Part shown: positions 39,256 through 49,670 of the stretch, piece after piece
Layout: every line of letters begins with the position of its first letter
How positions within the stretch are numbered: the stretch's first letter is position 1
DNA from: Hyphomicrobiales bacterium
GTDB lineage: Bacteria > Pseudomonadota > Alphaproteobacteria > Rhizobiales > Xanthobacteraceae
Reading direction: 5' to 3'
NCBI GenBank assembly: GCA_027307405.1
Contig: DAHUXA010000004.1
Span: forward strand, 1 to 50,124
DNA: 50,124 nt
Translations under genes and position numbers: made by a program
Notes under the pieces: generated by a model
Database searches by the model: none
Told to the model about the DNA's origin: nothing
Seen by the model: the letters and a program-made list of their open reading frames with translations, nothing else

Positions 39256-40311
39256 ATGACGGGCGATATTTTGTTCGAACGGCGCGGAGCCGCCGGCATT
39301 ATTACGCTGAATCGGCCGAAGGCGCTTAATGCAGTTACCCATGCCATGGTGCTGGCTCTGCGCGCGCAACTTGATCAATGGGCTGATGATCCTGCGGTCA
39401 CGCGGGTCGTGATTACCGCCGCAGGCGAGCGCGCCTTTTCGGCCGGCGGCGACATCCGCGCGCTTTATGATCTCGGCAAGGCTGGCCGCCACAATGAAGC
39501 GCTGCAATTCTGGCGCGACGAGTATCCGCTCAATGTCGCGATCAAAAATTACCGTAAACCTTACGTCGCACTGATCGACGGCATTGCAATGGGGGGCGGC
39601 GTGGGCGTGTCGGTGCACGGCTCGCATCGTGTCGCCGGAGACCGTTTTTCCTTCGCGATGCCGGAGGTCGGCATCGGCTTTTTTCCGGATGTCGGAGCCA
39701 CATGGTTTTTGCCCCGACTGCCCGGCGAGCTTGGCGCCTATTATGCTTTGACCGGCGAGCGCTCTGGTGTTGCCGATGCCGTCGCGAGCGGCATCGCCAC
39801 TCATCGCATTCCATCGGCGCGCTTTGCTGCACTGCTCGATGGTTTAACCGGTACGGTGTCAGTCGATGCAATTCTTGCTGCCTTCGCCGCGCCGGCGGAG
39901 GAGGGACCGCTCATGCAACGTCGAGCGATGATCGACCGCCTCTTTGTCGGTGACATGGTCGAGAATATTCTGGCGGCGGTCGAGTGCGAAGCCTCATCGG
40001 CAAGCGCCGACGCGGAATGGGCCGCCAAGATCTCTGCGATCATGCGTGCCAAATCGCCACTGAGCCTCAAACTAGCGCTGGCGCAAGTGCGGCGCGGCAA
40101 AACATGGGATTTCGAGACGTGCATGCGCATGGAATTCCGCATAGTGTCGCGTGTCATCCACGGGCATGATTTCTACGAGGGTGTACGTGCCGTGATCGTC
40201 GATAAGGATAACAAGCCGCACTGGCGACCGGCGACGCTCCCCGATGTAAGCGAGCAGGAGGTCGAGCGCCATTTCGCGCCGCTCGGCTCATCCGATTTGG
40301 TGCTGCCGTGA
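39256..40311 (+). CDS. Enoyl-CoA hydratase/isomerase family, 3-hydroxyisobutyryl-CoA hydrolase-like
   Basis: RAFSAGGDIRALYDLGKAG; DGIAMGGGVGVSVHGSHRVAGDRFSFAMPEVGIGFFPDVGATWFLPRLPG. Confidence 0.9.
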   Translation: MTGDILFERRGAAGIITLNRPKALNAVTHAMVLALRAQLDQWADDPAVTRVVITAAGERAFSAGGDIRALYDLGKAGRHNEALQFWRDEYPLNVAIKNYRKPYVALIDGIAMGGGVGVSVHGSHRVAGDRFSFAMPEVGIGFFPDVGATWFLPRLPGELGAYYALTGERSGVADAVASGIATHRIPSARFAALLDGLTGTVSVDAILAAFAAPAEEGPLMQRRAMIDRLFVGDMVENILAAVECEASSASADAEWAAKISAIMRAKSPLSLKLALAQVRRGKTWDFETCMRMEFRIVSRVIHGHDFYEGVRAVIVDKDNKPHWRPATLPDVSEQEVERHFAPLGSSDLVLP

Positions 40312-40760
40312 ATAGACCCACCGCCGCTCCCGAGGACTTGCGCACACTCGAGCCGGTGCGCGAACTCGAAAGCAATCGGGCAATCGGCCGCTGGACGCGG
40401 CGGCTGGTGCTGTTTCTGCGAGCCATGGCGGCAATATCGATGGTCAAGGGGCTCTATCACTGGGCGCAGGTATGCGGCATTGGCTTCGGGGAAACACAAC
40501 CATTCGAAAATCATTCGATCGCTTGGCAAACGGCGACGGTGTTTTTTGCGGTGCTAGATCTTGTCGCCGCCGTCGGTCTTTGGCTTGCAGCAGCTTGGGG
40601 CGCCGTGATCTGGTTGACCGCGGTTGCGTCCATGCTGGCAGTGGAAATATTTTTTCCGCAGGTGTTCGGCGGCGGCTGGCTGACCGGGATTCTGGAGGGA
40701 GGATTGCTTGCGCTTTATCTCTGGCTGGCCTTGAAATCAGCGCAAGAGCATCCGCAGTAA
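40308..40760 (+). CDS. Multi-pass membrane protein (possibly DUF6163)
   Basis: 150 aa with several hydrophobic helices; start overlaps the preceding stop. Confidence 0.65.
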   Translation: MNRPTAAPEDLRTLEPVRELESNRAIGRWTRRLVLFLRAMAAISMVKGLYHWAQVCGIGFGETQPFENHSIAWQTATVFFAVLDLVAAVGLWLAAAWGAVIWLTAVASMLAVEIFFPQVFGGGWLTGILEGGLLALYLWLALKSAQEHPQ

Positions 40761-40788
40761 CGATCACGAAATAGTCGGGGAGGGCGCC

Positions 40789-41673
40789 ATGGCGCGCATC
40801 GGATTTGTCGGCCTCGGTAATATGGGACTGCCGATGGCACAAAATCTGCTCAAAGCCGGTCACCAGGTTGAAGGTGTCGACGTCAATCCGGCATCCATCG
40901 AAAAACTCACGGCGGCGGGCGGGGTGGGCGTCGAAACGGCCAAAAGCGCTGCCGCACGTGCCGACGTCGTCATCACAATGTTGCCGTCGGGCAAGGAAGT
41001 GCGTGAGGTCTATCTCGGCTCTTCCGGAATAATCGCGAACGCCAATCCCGGCACTCTGTTGATCGATTGTTCGACGATCGATGTCGAAACCGCGCGCGCG
41101 GTTGCAGCTGAAGCAGAGAAGAAGGGGCTGCTGATGCTCGATGCGCCGGTCTCGGGTGGTGTCGGTGGCGCTACCGCGGCCACGCTCACGTTCATGGTCG
41201 GAGGCAGCGGGCAAGCCTTCGTGCGAGCAGAGTCGCTCTTGCAAAAGATGGGAAAGACCATCGTGCATGCAGGCGGCGCCGGCAACGGCCAGGCGGCAAA
41301 GATCTGCAACAACATGATCCTCGGCGTGTCGATGATTGCGGTCAGCGAAGCTTTCGTGCTCGCGGAAAAACTTGGTCTCGATCATCAAAAGTTGTTTGAC
41401 ATCTCTTCCAAATCATCCGGCCAATGCTGGTCGCTGACTACCTATTGTCCCGTACCGGGACCGGTACCCACATCGCCCGCCAATCGCGACTATCAAGCGG
41501 GCTTCACCGCCGCGATGATGCTTAAGGATCTGAAGTTGTCGCAGGAAGCCGCAAAGGCGACAGGAACCAAAACAGAACTGGGCGCGGACGCAGCGAGGAT
41601 TTATTCACAATATGTGGCGAGCGGAGAGGCGTCGCGCGATTTTTCTGGGATCATTCGTTTCATTCGCGACTGA
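40789..41673 (+). CDS. mmsB: 3-hydroxyisobutyrate dehydrogenase
   Basis: IGFVGLGNMGLPMAQNLLKAGHQVEGVDVN; LDAPVSGGVGGA; GNGQAAKICNNMILG. Confidence 0.94.
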   Translation: MARIGFVGLGNMGLPMAQNLLKAGHQVEGVDVNPASIEKLTAAGGVGVETAKSAAARADVVITMLPSGKEVREVYLGSSGIIANANPGTLLIDCSTIDVETARAVAAEAEKKGLLMLDAPVSGGVGGATAATLTFMVGGSGQAFVRAESLLQKMGKTIVHAGGAGNGQAAKICNNMILGVSMIAVSEAFVLAEKLGLDHQKLFDISSKSSGQCWSLTTYCPVPGPVPTSPANRDYQAGFTAAMMLKDLKLSQEAAKATGTKTELGADAARIYSQYVASGEASRDFSGIIRFIRD

Positions 41674-41711
41674 CGCGCATTTCTAGAGTGAACGAAGCCT
41701 TGCGCGGCTTT

Positions 41712-41723
41712 GTACAATTGTAC
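41712..41723. promoter_or_regulatory. Perfect 12-bp palindrome upstream of MarR/LdtR-like gene
   Basis: gtacaattgtac. Confidence 0.5.
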
Positions 41724-41876
41724 GATCAAGGGAACGTTCACCCTTGCAAATAAACCTAATCTTTATGGTGTTATTTAAGCCGATTTTAGAATGCCCCTCT
41801 TAGGGTGCGTCATCCGGAGCGGGGAACAGGGCCTTGCAACCGGGGACGTAAAAGTAGAACGCAAGGGGCGTTGAAC

Positions 41877-42389
41877 ATGAAAGCCGTCGCAAAGACGGTC
41901 GAGCCCGCCGCACGCGAGGCGCAGCTCGATCACATTAGGCCACAGTACTTGGAGGCCTTGACGTTAGTCGAACGGCTTCATCGCCGGTTGCTTGACGTCA
42001 TCAAGGACGAATTCGATCGGCGCGGTCGCTCCGATATCAATTCGGTGCAGGCGCTGCTGCTCTATAACATTGGGGATAAGGAACTGACGGCCGGTGAGCT
42101 GCGCACGCGCGGCTACTATCTCGGCTCCAACGTTTCCTACAACCTCAAGAAGCTGGTGGAAATGGCCTTCCTCGATCACCAGCGTTCGCGCGTCGACCGG
42201 CGCTCGGTTCGCATCAAGTTGACCGACAAGGGCCGCGAGGTGCGCGACATCATCGAAAGTCTCTATCAAAAACACGTGCGCACAGTTGAGCAGGTCGGCG
42301 GCATCAACGCCGAAGAGTTTTCCACGCTCAACAAGTCGCTGCACCGGCTCGAGCGGTTCTGGACCGACCAAATCCTTTATCGGCTCTAA
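41877..42389 (+). CDS. ldtR: MarR/winged-helix family regulator, LdtR-like
   Basis: LVERLHRRLLDVIKDEFDRRGRSDINSVQALLLYNIGDKELTAGELRTRGYYLGSNVSYNLKKLVEMAFLDHQRSRVDRRSVRIKLTDKG. Confidence 0.82.
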   Translation: MKAVAKTVEPAAREAQLDHIRPQYLEALTLVERLHRRLLDVIKDEFDRRGRSDINSVQALLLYNIGDKELTAGELRTRGYYLGSNVSYNLKKLVEMAFLDHQRSRVDRRSVRIKLTDKGREVRDIIESLYQKHVRTVEQVGGINAEEFSTLNKSLHRLERFWTDQILYRL

Positions 42390-42414
42390 TTTAGACTGCG
42401 GATGGATTAACTTG

Positions 42415-42441
42415 CCCCGGCCCCTCCCGGCCGGGGTTTTT
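42415..42441 (+). terminator. Rho-independent terminator after ldtR-like gene
   Basis: ccccggcc-cctccc-ggccgggg followed by ttttt. Confidence 0.9.
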
Positions 42442-42607
42442 CTTATTGGCTCCGCGAGCGGCCGTACATAGGGCCCCTAGATATTGCGCCCGTATGTAGT
42501 CCACAGCCCAATGCTTGGCGGGTAACGGCCGATATGCTATTGGCGGACGCAATCCCGGACCCTGCCTATTGATCGGCGCCGATCGCTCCCGGCGCCAGGA
42601 GATCGTG

Positions 42608-43918
42608 ATGTCGGCGACGTCGAGCCCCAAGCCCACAAGCGACGTGGAAACTTTGTTCTCGGCAGGTTTGCGCGAAGTCGATCCCGAGATTGCCGATGCG
42701 ATCAAACTCGAGCTGGGCCGCCAGCGCGACGAGATCGAATTGATCGCTTCAGAGAACATTGTCTCGCGCGCGGTTCTTGAAGCGCAAGGCTCAGTACTCA
42801 CCAACAAATATGCCGAAGGTTTGCCAGGCAAACGCTACTACGGTGGATGTCAGTTTGTGGACATTGCCGAGCGGGTCGCGATCGAGCGCGTTACGAAACT
42901 TTTCGGCTGCAGGTTCGCTAACGTGCAACCGCATTCGGGTGCTTCGGCGAACGCGGAAGTCTTTTTCGCCTTGCTGCAGCCCGGCGATACTTTTATGGGG
43001 CTCAACCTGGCTGCCGGTGGGCATCTCACGCACGGCTCGCCAGTCAACATGTCGGGCAAATGGTTCAAACCGGTGCCCTACGGCGTGCGTCGCGACGATC
43101 ACCGTATCGACATGGAGCAGGTTGCTCGCCTCGCACGTGAGCACAAGCCGAAGCTGATCATCGCAGGCGGTTCCGCTTATCCGCGCATCATCGACTTCCG
43201 TGCCTTCCGCGAGATTTGCGATAGCGTCGGCGCGCTGCTGATGGTGGACATGGCGCATTTTGCAGGTCTCGTCGCTGCGGGCGTGCATCCGTCGCCGTTC
43301 CCGCATGCACACGTGGTCACAACGACGACACACAAGACACTGCGCGGACCGCGGGGTGGCGTCATCCTTTCCGACGAGGAGGAAATCGCCAAGAAACTCA
43401 ATTCGGCGGTTTTCCCCGGCATGCAAGGTGGGCCGCTGATGCACGTGATCGCCGCCAAGGCCGTGGCCTTCGGTGAGGCGCTGCGACCAAATTTTCGTGC
43501 CTATGCGCGTAACGTGGTCGAGAATGCCAAAGCGCTGGCCGAGACGTTGAAGTCGCACGGATTCGATATTGTGTCGGGCGGCACCGACACCCATCTCATG
43601 CTGGTCGATCTTCGGCCGAAACGGCTCACCGGCAAGGTTGCGGAAACGGCACTGGGTCGGGCGCATATCACCTGCAATAAAAACGGCATTCCGTTCGACC
43701 CGGAGAAGCCGACGGTAACCTCCGGCATCCGTCTCGGTTCGCCTGCCTGTACCACGCGCGGGTTCGGCATCGCTGAATTCCGTCAAGTCGGCGAGATGAT
43801 TGTCGAAGTGCTCGACGTGCTGTCGCAGAAACATGTCGAGGAGGATTCACTGGTCGAAAGCACAGTTCGCGACAAAGTGAAGGCATTGATCGGGCGATTT
43901 CCGATTTATCAGGACTAA
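42608..43918 (+). CDS. glyA: Serine hydroxymethyltransferase
   Basis: [37 protein letters not shown] (PLP Lys). Confidence 0.97.
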   Translation: MSATSSPKPTSDVETLFSAGLREVDPEIADAIKLELGRQRDEIELIASENIVSRAVLEAQGSVLTNKYAEGLPGKRYYGGCQFVDIAERVAIERVTKLFGCRFANVQPHSGASANAEVFFALLQPGDTFMGLNLAAGGHLTHGSPVNMSGKWFKPVPYGVRRDDHRIDMEQVARLAREHKPKLIIAGGSAYPRIIDFRAFREICDSVGALLMVDMAHFAGLVAAGVHPSPFPHAHVVTTTTHKTLRGPRGGVILSDEEEIAKKLNSAVFPGMQGGPLMHVIAAKAVAFGEALRPNFRAYARNVVENAKALAETLKSHGFDIVSGGTDTHLMLVDLRPKRLTGKVAETALGRAHITCNKNGIPFDPEKPTVTSGIRLGSPACTTRGFGIAEFRQVGEMIVEVLDVLSQKHVEEDSLVESTVRDKVKALIGRFPIYQD

Positions 43919-43932
43919 GGATTGGGGACGTT

Positions 43933-44418
43933 ATGCGTTGCCCTAGCTGCGGAAGTCTCGATACACAGGTGAAGGATTCCCGGCCCACTGAAGATTCGGC
44001 TGTGATCCGCCGCCGCCGCGTTTGTCTGACCTGCAATTTCCGTTTCACGACATTCGAGCGCGTGCAATTGCGTGAACTGACGGTCATCAAACGCAATAGC
44101 CGGCGCGTGCCATTTGACCGCGACAAATTAATGCGCTCGGTGCAGATCGCGCTGCGTAAGCGCCCGGTCGATCCTGAACGTATTGAGCAAACGGTATCGA
44201 AGATCGTTCGCGAGCTCGAAAGCCAGGGCGAGAGTGAGATTTCCTCCGAAGCAATCGGCGAGATTGTGATGGAGCATTTGCGCGAGCTTGACGACGTCGC
44301 CTATGTGCGCTTTGCGTCGGTCTACCGTAATTTTCGTGAGGCCAAGGATTTTCGCGCCGCTCTGGACGAATTGTCGGGCGAGGATGACGGTCGGCCTGCC
44401 GCAAGCGCACGAAAATGA
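43933..44418 (+). CDS. nrdR: Transcriptional repressor NrdR
   Basis: [46 protein letters not shown]. Confidence 0.97.
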   Translation: MRCPSCGSLDTQVKDSRPTEDSAVIRRRRVCLTCNFRFTTFERVQLRELTVIKRNSRRVPFDRDKLMRSVQIALRKRPVDPERIEQTVSKIVRELESQGESEISSEAIGEIVMEHLRELDDVAYVRFASVYRNFREAKDFRAALDELSGEDDGRPAASARK

Positions 44419-45536
44419 GCGAGCAAGCCGCGCCTCCGCCAGGACCGGTCTCCGACGACGAACGCTTCATGCAGCTCGCATTGGTGCTCGGCCGGCGCAA
44501 TCTTGGACATACTTGGCCTAATCCCGCGGTCGGCGCGGTGATTGTGAAAGACGGTATCATTCTCGCGCGCGGCTGGACCCAACAGGGGGGCAGGCCACAT
44601 GCTGAAATTGAGGCGCTACGCCGCACCAAAAAAGCGGCGCAGGGCGCCACGATGTATGTGACGCTCGAGCCGTGCTCGCATCAGGGCAAGACGCCGCCCT
44701 GCGCCGATGCGATCGTTCGCGCCGGCATCGCCCGTGTCGTTTCGGCGATGGAAGATCCCAATCCGGAAGTGGCCGGGCAGGGACACGAGCGTCTGCGCGC
44801 CAAGGGCGTCGTCGTGGATGTCGGTCTCGGCGCCGAGGAAGCGCGACGCACGCACGCGGGCCACATCACGCGCATCGCGCAAAACCGGCCCTATGTGACT
44901 CTCAAGCTCGCGATTTCGGCCGACGGTAAGGCGGGGCTCGCAGGCCGAAAACAGGCATCGATCACGAGTGCGATTGCGCGCGAGCGCGTGTTTCAAATGC
45001 GTGCCGCAAGCGATGCCATTCTTGTCGGTATCGGCACGGTATTATCCGACGACCCCCAACTGACGTGCCGCCTGCCCGGTATGTTCGAGCGTTCACCGGT
45101 GCGCGTAGTCCTCGACCCGCAACTGAACGTGCCGTTGTCGAATTCAGTCGTCGCGACCGTGCGCGAAACGCCGACCTGGGTGTTCGCTTCACCCAAGGCC
45201 TCCTCGATGGCGGAAGAGATCCTCCAGCAAAAAGGCTGCAAGGTCTTTCGCGTCGATGAGAGCGGCGGACGCCTCGATGTTCAGCAGGTGCTGAAGACGC
45301 TCGCCGAACAAGGCATCACTCGGCTGATGGTGGAAGGCGGGCCGACTGTTGCGGCCAGTTTCGTGGATGCCGACCTGGTCGACGAAGCAATCTTGATGCG
45401 GGGTGAAAAAACAATCGGCTCAACGGGCATCGACCCGCTGGAAGGAATGCCACTCGACGCTTTGACTGGCCGCCTCACATCTCACGGCAGCGAAAAAATC
45501 GGCGTCGATACGATCGAAAGTTTCGTGCGGGCCTGA
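44415..45536 (+). CDS. ribD: Bifunctional riboflavin deaminase/reductase
   Basis: [42 protein letters not shown]. Confidence 0.95.
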   Translation: MSEQAAPPPGPVSDDERFMQLALVLGRRNLGHTWPNPAVGAVIVKDGIILARGWTQQGGRPHAEIEALRRTKKAAQGATMYVTLEPCSHQGKTPPCADAIVRAGIARVVSAMEDPNPEVAGQGHERLRAKGVVVDVGLGAEEARRTHAGHITRIAQNRPYVTLKLAISADGKAGLAGRKQASITSAIARERVFQMRAASDAILVGIGTVLSDDPQLTCRLPGMFERSPVRVVLDPQLNVPLSNSVVATVRETPTWVFASPKASSMAEEILQQKGCKVFRVDESGGRLDVQQVLKTLAEQGITRLMVEGGPTVAASFVDADLVDEAILMRGEKTIGSTGIDPLEGMPLDALTGRLTSHGSEKIGVDTIESFVRA

Positions 45537-45563
45537 CGGTGTCTTTTCGCCGACCTCTCCTCG

Positions 45564-45688
45564 GTTCCCCGGGCGCAGCGCAGCGCGCAGTGGTGCGCTG
45601 CAGACTCGTGGTCGATACATATTTGGAGTCCGCTAAGGCCCCGGATCAGCGGCGCACCACACGTCGTGCTGCGCCGCATCCAGGGAAC
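45564..45688 (+). repeat. Composite palindromic repeat between ribD and ribE
   Basis: Imperfect terminal inverted repeats gttccccgggcgcagcgcag / ctgcgccgcatccagggaac, with internal hairpins gcggcgcaccac...gctgcgccgc. Confidence 0.7.
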
Positions 45689-45702
45689 GGGGCAGAACGC
45701 TA

Positions 45703-46308
45703 ATGTTCACCGGCATCGTCACCAACATGGGCGAGGTGCGCTCGGTCAAGCCGCGCGCGGGCAATCTGCACCGCATCACCATCTTTTGCGGCTATTCGCG
45801 TGCCGAGATTGTGCAGGGCGCCTCGATCGCCTGTTCGGGTGTATGTCTGACGGTTGTGGACGCGGGGGAGGAAGATGGCCGGGTCTGGTTTGCCGTCGAT
45901 GCGGCAGAAGAGACCCTAAGCGTCACGACCGTAGGCGGATGGCGGCATGGGTCCAAGATCAATCTCGAGCGTCCCTTGAAATATGGCGACGAGTTGGGCG
46001 GTCATCTGGTCGCTGGCCACGTGGACGGCGTTGCGACGGTGGTCGCCCGCGAGGACATGAGCGAAGCGGCCCGCATTGCGTTACGTGCACCTGCCGAGCT
46101 TGCACGATTCATCGCGCCCAAGGGCTCGGTTGCGCTCGATGGCATCTCGTTTACGGTCAACGCGGTGGAGGGGGACACATTCTCTGTCCTTGTCATCCCC
46201 CACACGTTGCGCGTGACGACATTTGGTGCATTGCGCAAAGGCGATGACGTGAACCTCGAAGTCGATACCATGGCTCGGTACGCTGCGCGGCTGGCTGAGA
46301 TGAAGTAA
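45703..46308 (+). CDS. ribE: Riboflavin synthase (alpha subunit)
   Basis: MFTGIVTNMGEVRSV; GASIACSGVCLTVV; GGHLVAGHVDGVA. Confidence 0.95.
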   Translation: MFTGIVTNMGEVRSVKPRAGNLHRITIFCGYSRAEIVQGASIACSGVCLTVVDAGEEDGRVWFAVDAAEETLSVTTVGGWRHGSKINLERPLKYGDELGGHLVAGHVDGVATVVAREDMSEAARIALRAPAELARFIAPKGSVALDGISFTVNAVEGDTFSVLVIPHTLRVTTFGALRKGDDVNLEVDTMARYAARLAEMK

Positions 46309-46366
46309 AACCTTGTTCGGGCGCGCACCCCTTGCTACCACGCCGGTGAATTAGGAACATCGGGTT

Positions 46367-46846
46367 ATGGTCAAGAAAAAGCGCAGTGCGAAAAAAAGCG
46401 ACAGCCTGCATATGCTGATCGTGGAAGCGCGCTTTTATGACAAAATTTCCGATGAGCTTTTGCAGGGCGCAACGCGGGTCCTGGACGCAGCGAAGGCACG
46501 CTATGATCGTGTGACTGTGCCGGGAACGCTTGAAATTCCCGCCGCCATTGCAATCTCCGTCGATGCGGCGCGGCGGCGGAAGGCGTCTTATGACGGCGTG
46601 GTTGCGCTGGGCTGCGTGATCCGCGGCGAGACCCATCATTTCGAGATCGTAGCGAATGAATCGGCGCGTGCGTTGATGGACCTCGCTGTGAGCGAAAGAC
46701 TTCCAATCGGCAACGGCATCCTCACGGTGGAAAACGAGGCGCAGGCCCACGCTCGCGCCCTTGTCGAGGAGGGCGATAAAGGTGGCGATGCCGCTCGCGC
46801 GGCCCTCACAATGGTCGCGCTCAAGCACACCTTGGCCTGGCGCTGA
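46367..46846 (+). CDS. ribH: 6,7-dimethyl-8-ribityllumazine synthase
   Basis: [56 protein letters not shown]. Confidence 0.95.
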   Translation: MVKKKRSAKKSDSLHMLIVEARFYDKISDELLQGATRVLDAAKARYDRVTVPGTLEIPAAIAISVDAARRRKASYDGVVALGCVIRGETHHFEIVANESARALMDLAVSERLPIGNGILTVENEAQAHARALVEEGDKGGDAARAALTMVALKHTLAWR

Positions 46847-47346
46847 TGGCTGCCGGGGCCGCACGCGACGACAAGGACGCGCGCAAAGCGAACAAACGCG
46901 GCGCAGCCCGGCTGGCGGCGGTCCAGGCGCTTTACCAGATGGATCTCGCCGGTACGGGCCTCAATGAAATCCTCGCACAGTTTGAGAGTCACTGGATCGG
47001 CCGCGAGGTCGAGGGCGCGCAATATCTTCCGGCCGAAGCGGCATTCTTTCGTGACATTGTTTCCGGTGTGGTGCGCGACCAGCGGGAACTCGATCCGCTG
47101 ATCGACGAGGCTCTGTCGAAAGGCTGGCCGCTCAAGCGTATCGAGGCAGTGCTGCGTGCTGCGCTACGGGCGGGCGCTTACGAGTTGATCCACCGAGCCG
47201 ATGTCCCCGCGCGGGTGGTGGTGGCCGAATATGCCGATGTCGTAGCCGCTTTCGTCGAGCGCGATGAAACCGGCATGGTCAACGCTGTGCTCGACCAGCT
47301 CGCGCGGCGCCTGCGCGCCGCGGAATTCGGCCGCGCTGCCGGGTGA
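46846..47346 (+). CDS. nusB: Transcription antitermination factor NusB
   Basis: NKRGAARLAAVQALYQMDLAG; RAALRAGAYELIHRADVPARVVVAEYADVVAAF. Confidence 0.94.
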   Translation: MAAGAARDDKDARKANKRGAARLAAVQALYQMDLAGTGLNEILAQFESHWIGREVEGAQYLPAEAAFFRDIVSGVVRDQRELDPLIDEALSKGWPLKRIEAVLRAALRAGAYELIHRADVPARVVVAEYADVVAAFVERDETGMVNAVLDQLARRLRAAEFGRAAG

Positions 47347-47350
47347 GACG

Positions 47351-48337
47351 ATGGCCGCTCACGACGATACGTCGGCCGAGGACCGCCTGATCGCGCGCTT
47401 CTTTAAGCCGCTCGCGACCCATCCGGGTGCGCTGAATCTCTCGGACGACGCCGCCTTTCTGACACCGCCGCCAGGCTTTGATCTGGTTCTCAAGACCGAT
47501 GCTATCGTCGGTGGGGTGCATTTTTTTTCAGAGGATGCCGCCCAAACGGTCGCAAGCAAGGCGCTACGGGTAAATCTGTCTGATTTGGCGGCCAAGGGCG
47601 CGCGGCCGCTGGGCTACCTGCTGTCGCTCGCGCTTCCCAAAGAGGTTGGCGAGGATTGGCTCGAAGGGTTTACGCAGGGCCTGCGCGGCGATGCTGTCCT
47701 GTTCGGCTGTCCACTATTTGGCGGCGATACCGATCGCACGCCTGGCCCGATCACAATCTCTATTGCGATGTTCGGCGCCGTACCGGAAGGAACAATGGTG
47801 CGCCGCGCCGGTGCCAAGGCGGGCGATCGTGTGTTCGTGAGCGGCACCATTGGTGATGCCGCGCTTGGCGTGCTGATGCGCAAAGGCAAAGGCTGGAAAC
47901 TGAGTGAGCCGCAACGCCAGCATCTCGTCTCGCGCTATCTTTTGCCACAACCGCGGAATGTGCTCGCGGAAGCTGTGCGCACCCATGCTTCGTCAGCCAT
48001 GGACATCTCTGACGGCCTCGCCGGTGATTTTGCAAAACTGTGCCGGGCTTCCGGGGTGGCGGCCGACATCGACGTTGCGCGGGTCCCCGTTTCCGAAGCT
48101 GCCAAGGCGGTGATTGCAGCCGATCCTGCCGCGCTTGAATCCGTGCTGACCGGTGGCGACGACTATGAGATCATTTGCACAGTGCCGGCGGCCAAAGCCG
48201 ATGGTTTTCGAGCTGCTGCCAAGGCGGCCAATGTCGCGGTGACGGACATTGGCGAAATCAAAGCCGGTGAGCGTGTACGCTTTCTTGCCGATGGCCGTGC
48301 GCTGACCTTCAAGCGCGCGTCGTTCAGTCACTTCTGA
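47351..48337 (+). CDS. thiL: Thiamine-monophosphate kinase
   Basis: LSDDAAFLTPPPGFDLVLKTDAIVGGVHF; MDISDGLAGDFAKLCRASGV; LTGGDDYEI. Confidence 0.94.
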   Translation: MAAHDDTSAEDRLIARFFKPLATHPGALNLSDDAAFLTPPPGFDLVLKTDAIVGGVHFFSEDAAQTVASKALRVNLSDLAAKGARPLGYLLSLALPKEVGEDWLEGFTQGLRGDAVLFGCPLFGGDTDRTPGPITISIAMFGAVPEGTMVRRAGAKAGDRVFVSGTIGDAALGVLMRKGKGWKLSEPQRQHLVSRYLLPQPRNVLAEAVRTHASSAMDISDGLAGDFAKLCRASGVAADIDVARVPVSEAAKAVIAADPAALESVLTGGDDYEIICTVPAAKADGFRAAAKAANVAVTDIGEIKAGERVRFLADGRALTFKRASFSHF

Positions 48338-48399
48338 AATCGGCAGGACGGGTGCACCAAGCGCAGCTATAATACGGACGCAGAGAACAGGAATTTGCC

Positions 48400-49659
48400 A
48401 TGCACGATATGACGGCAAAACAGGCGGCGGTGTCGCCGGTCGGCCAGCACCCGCACTTTCAAAAACATCACAGGCGATTTCCGACCACGGCCTGGTTGCG
48501 CCGGCGCGCGCCGAGCAACGTGCCGCTTTTTGCCTTCGAATATGGCGACACCGGTGCCGGGAACGATGTCGGTATCGGGCACAATTGGGCAGCATTTGAT
48601 GCGGTTGAAATTGTGCCGCGTTACGGCGTGATGCCATCGCTGCCGCCCGTCGACGTTAAATTGTTTGGCCGCAGCTACGCGGCGCCAATCGGCGTCGCGC
48701 CCATGGGTGGACCTTCGTTGGTTTGGCCGGGCGCCGATCTGTTGATGGCGAAAGCCGCGCAACGGGCACGTATTCCGTACACGCTCAGCGTTGCCGGGGG
48801 CGCCACCATCGAACAAGCGGCAGAGGCCGCGCCCGATGTGTTCTGGCTCCAGCTTTATCGTTTTTGGCACGACGACCATAAGATCGGCTTTGATCTGGTA
48901 CGGCGGGGGCAAGCGGCCGGCGCCAAGGTCCTCGCACTCACGTTGGATGTTCCGGTGCGTACCACGCGCTCGCGCGAAACTTATGCCGGTCTTGCTCATG
49001 AATTTCGTCCCAACGTGCGCATGATCTGGGAAATGATGGTGCGGCCGAAATGGATGTTCGCACTTTTGCGGAACGGCTATCCGCGCTTTGCCACCATCGG
49101 TGATTACGCGCCCGCGGGCGCGAGCACCAACGAGATCATCGCCTATGCGCGCGCGCGCATGGGGGGCGCGTTTTCCTGGGAAGAGGTCAAGCGTTATCGC
49201 GATGCGTGGAAGGGCCCAATGGCGGTCAAGGGCATTCTGCACCCCAAGGACGCCGAAAAGGCCGTTGCGCTTGGGATCGATGGCATCTGGGTGTCGAACC
49301 ATGGCGGCCGACAAATCGAAGCGCTGACACCGTCGATCGACGTGTTACCTGCGATCGTTGCGGCGGTCGGAAAAAAGGCGACCGTGATACTCGATAGCGG
49401 CGTTCGCAGCGGCCAGGACGTGATGCGGGCGTTGGCGCTCGGCGCCGATGCGGCCTTTGCCGGAAAGTCATTCCTCTGGGCGGTGGGGGCTCTTGGTGAC
49501 GATGGGCCGGATTACCTGATCAACCTCTATATCGATGAGCTGCGCGCTTCCCTTGGCCAGATCGGCGCTCGGACATTGGCCGAAGCACGGGCCGCCACCA
49601 TCCGGCATCCCGGCGCGATCGAGTTTGCGGCCCAGAGCCGGCCACGGCGAAGCAAATAG
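48400..49659 (+). CDS. FMN-dependent alpha-hydroxy acid oxidase/dehydrogenase (L-lactate dehydrogenase-like)
   Basis: PIGVAPMGGPSLVWPGADLLMAKAAQ; FWLQLYRF; GIWVSNHGGRQIEALTPSIDVLPAIV; LDSGVRSGQDVMRALALGADAAFAGK. Confidence 0.92.
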   Translation: MHDMTAKQAAVSPVGQHPHFQKHHRRFPTTAWLRRRAPSNVPLFAFEYGDTGAGNDVGIGHNWAAFDAVEIVPRYGVMPSLPPVDVKLFGRSYAAPIGVAPMGGPSLVWPGADLLMAKAAQRARIPYTLSVAGGATIEQAAEAAPDVFWLQLYRFWHDDHKIGFDLVRRGQAAGAKVLALTLDVPVRTTRSRETYAGLAHEFRPNVRMIWEMMVRPKWMFALLRNGYPRFATIGDYAPAGASTNEIIAYARARMGGAFSWEEVKRYRDAWKGPMAVKGILHPKDAEKAVALGIDGIWVSNHGGRQIEALTPSIDVLPAIVAAVGKKATVILDSGVRSGQDVMRALALGADAAFAGKSFLWAVGALGDDGPDYLINLYIDELRASLGQIGARTLAEARAATIRHPGAIEFAAQSRPRRSK

Positions 49660-49670
49660 CGATCTCTTGG

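Noticed and set aside
42442-42607. Possible glycine or other riboswitch upstream of glyA
   Set aside because: No recognisable conserved core; cannot support by eye
45537-45702. Possible FMN riboswitch between ribD and ribE
   Set aside because: No RFN consensus seen; sequence is better explained as a composite palindromic repeat
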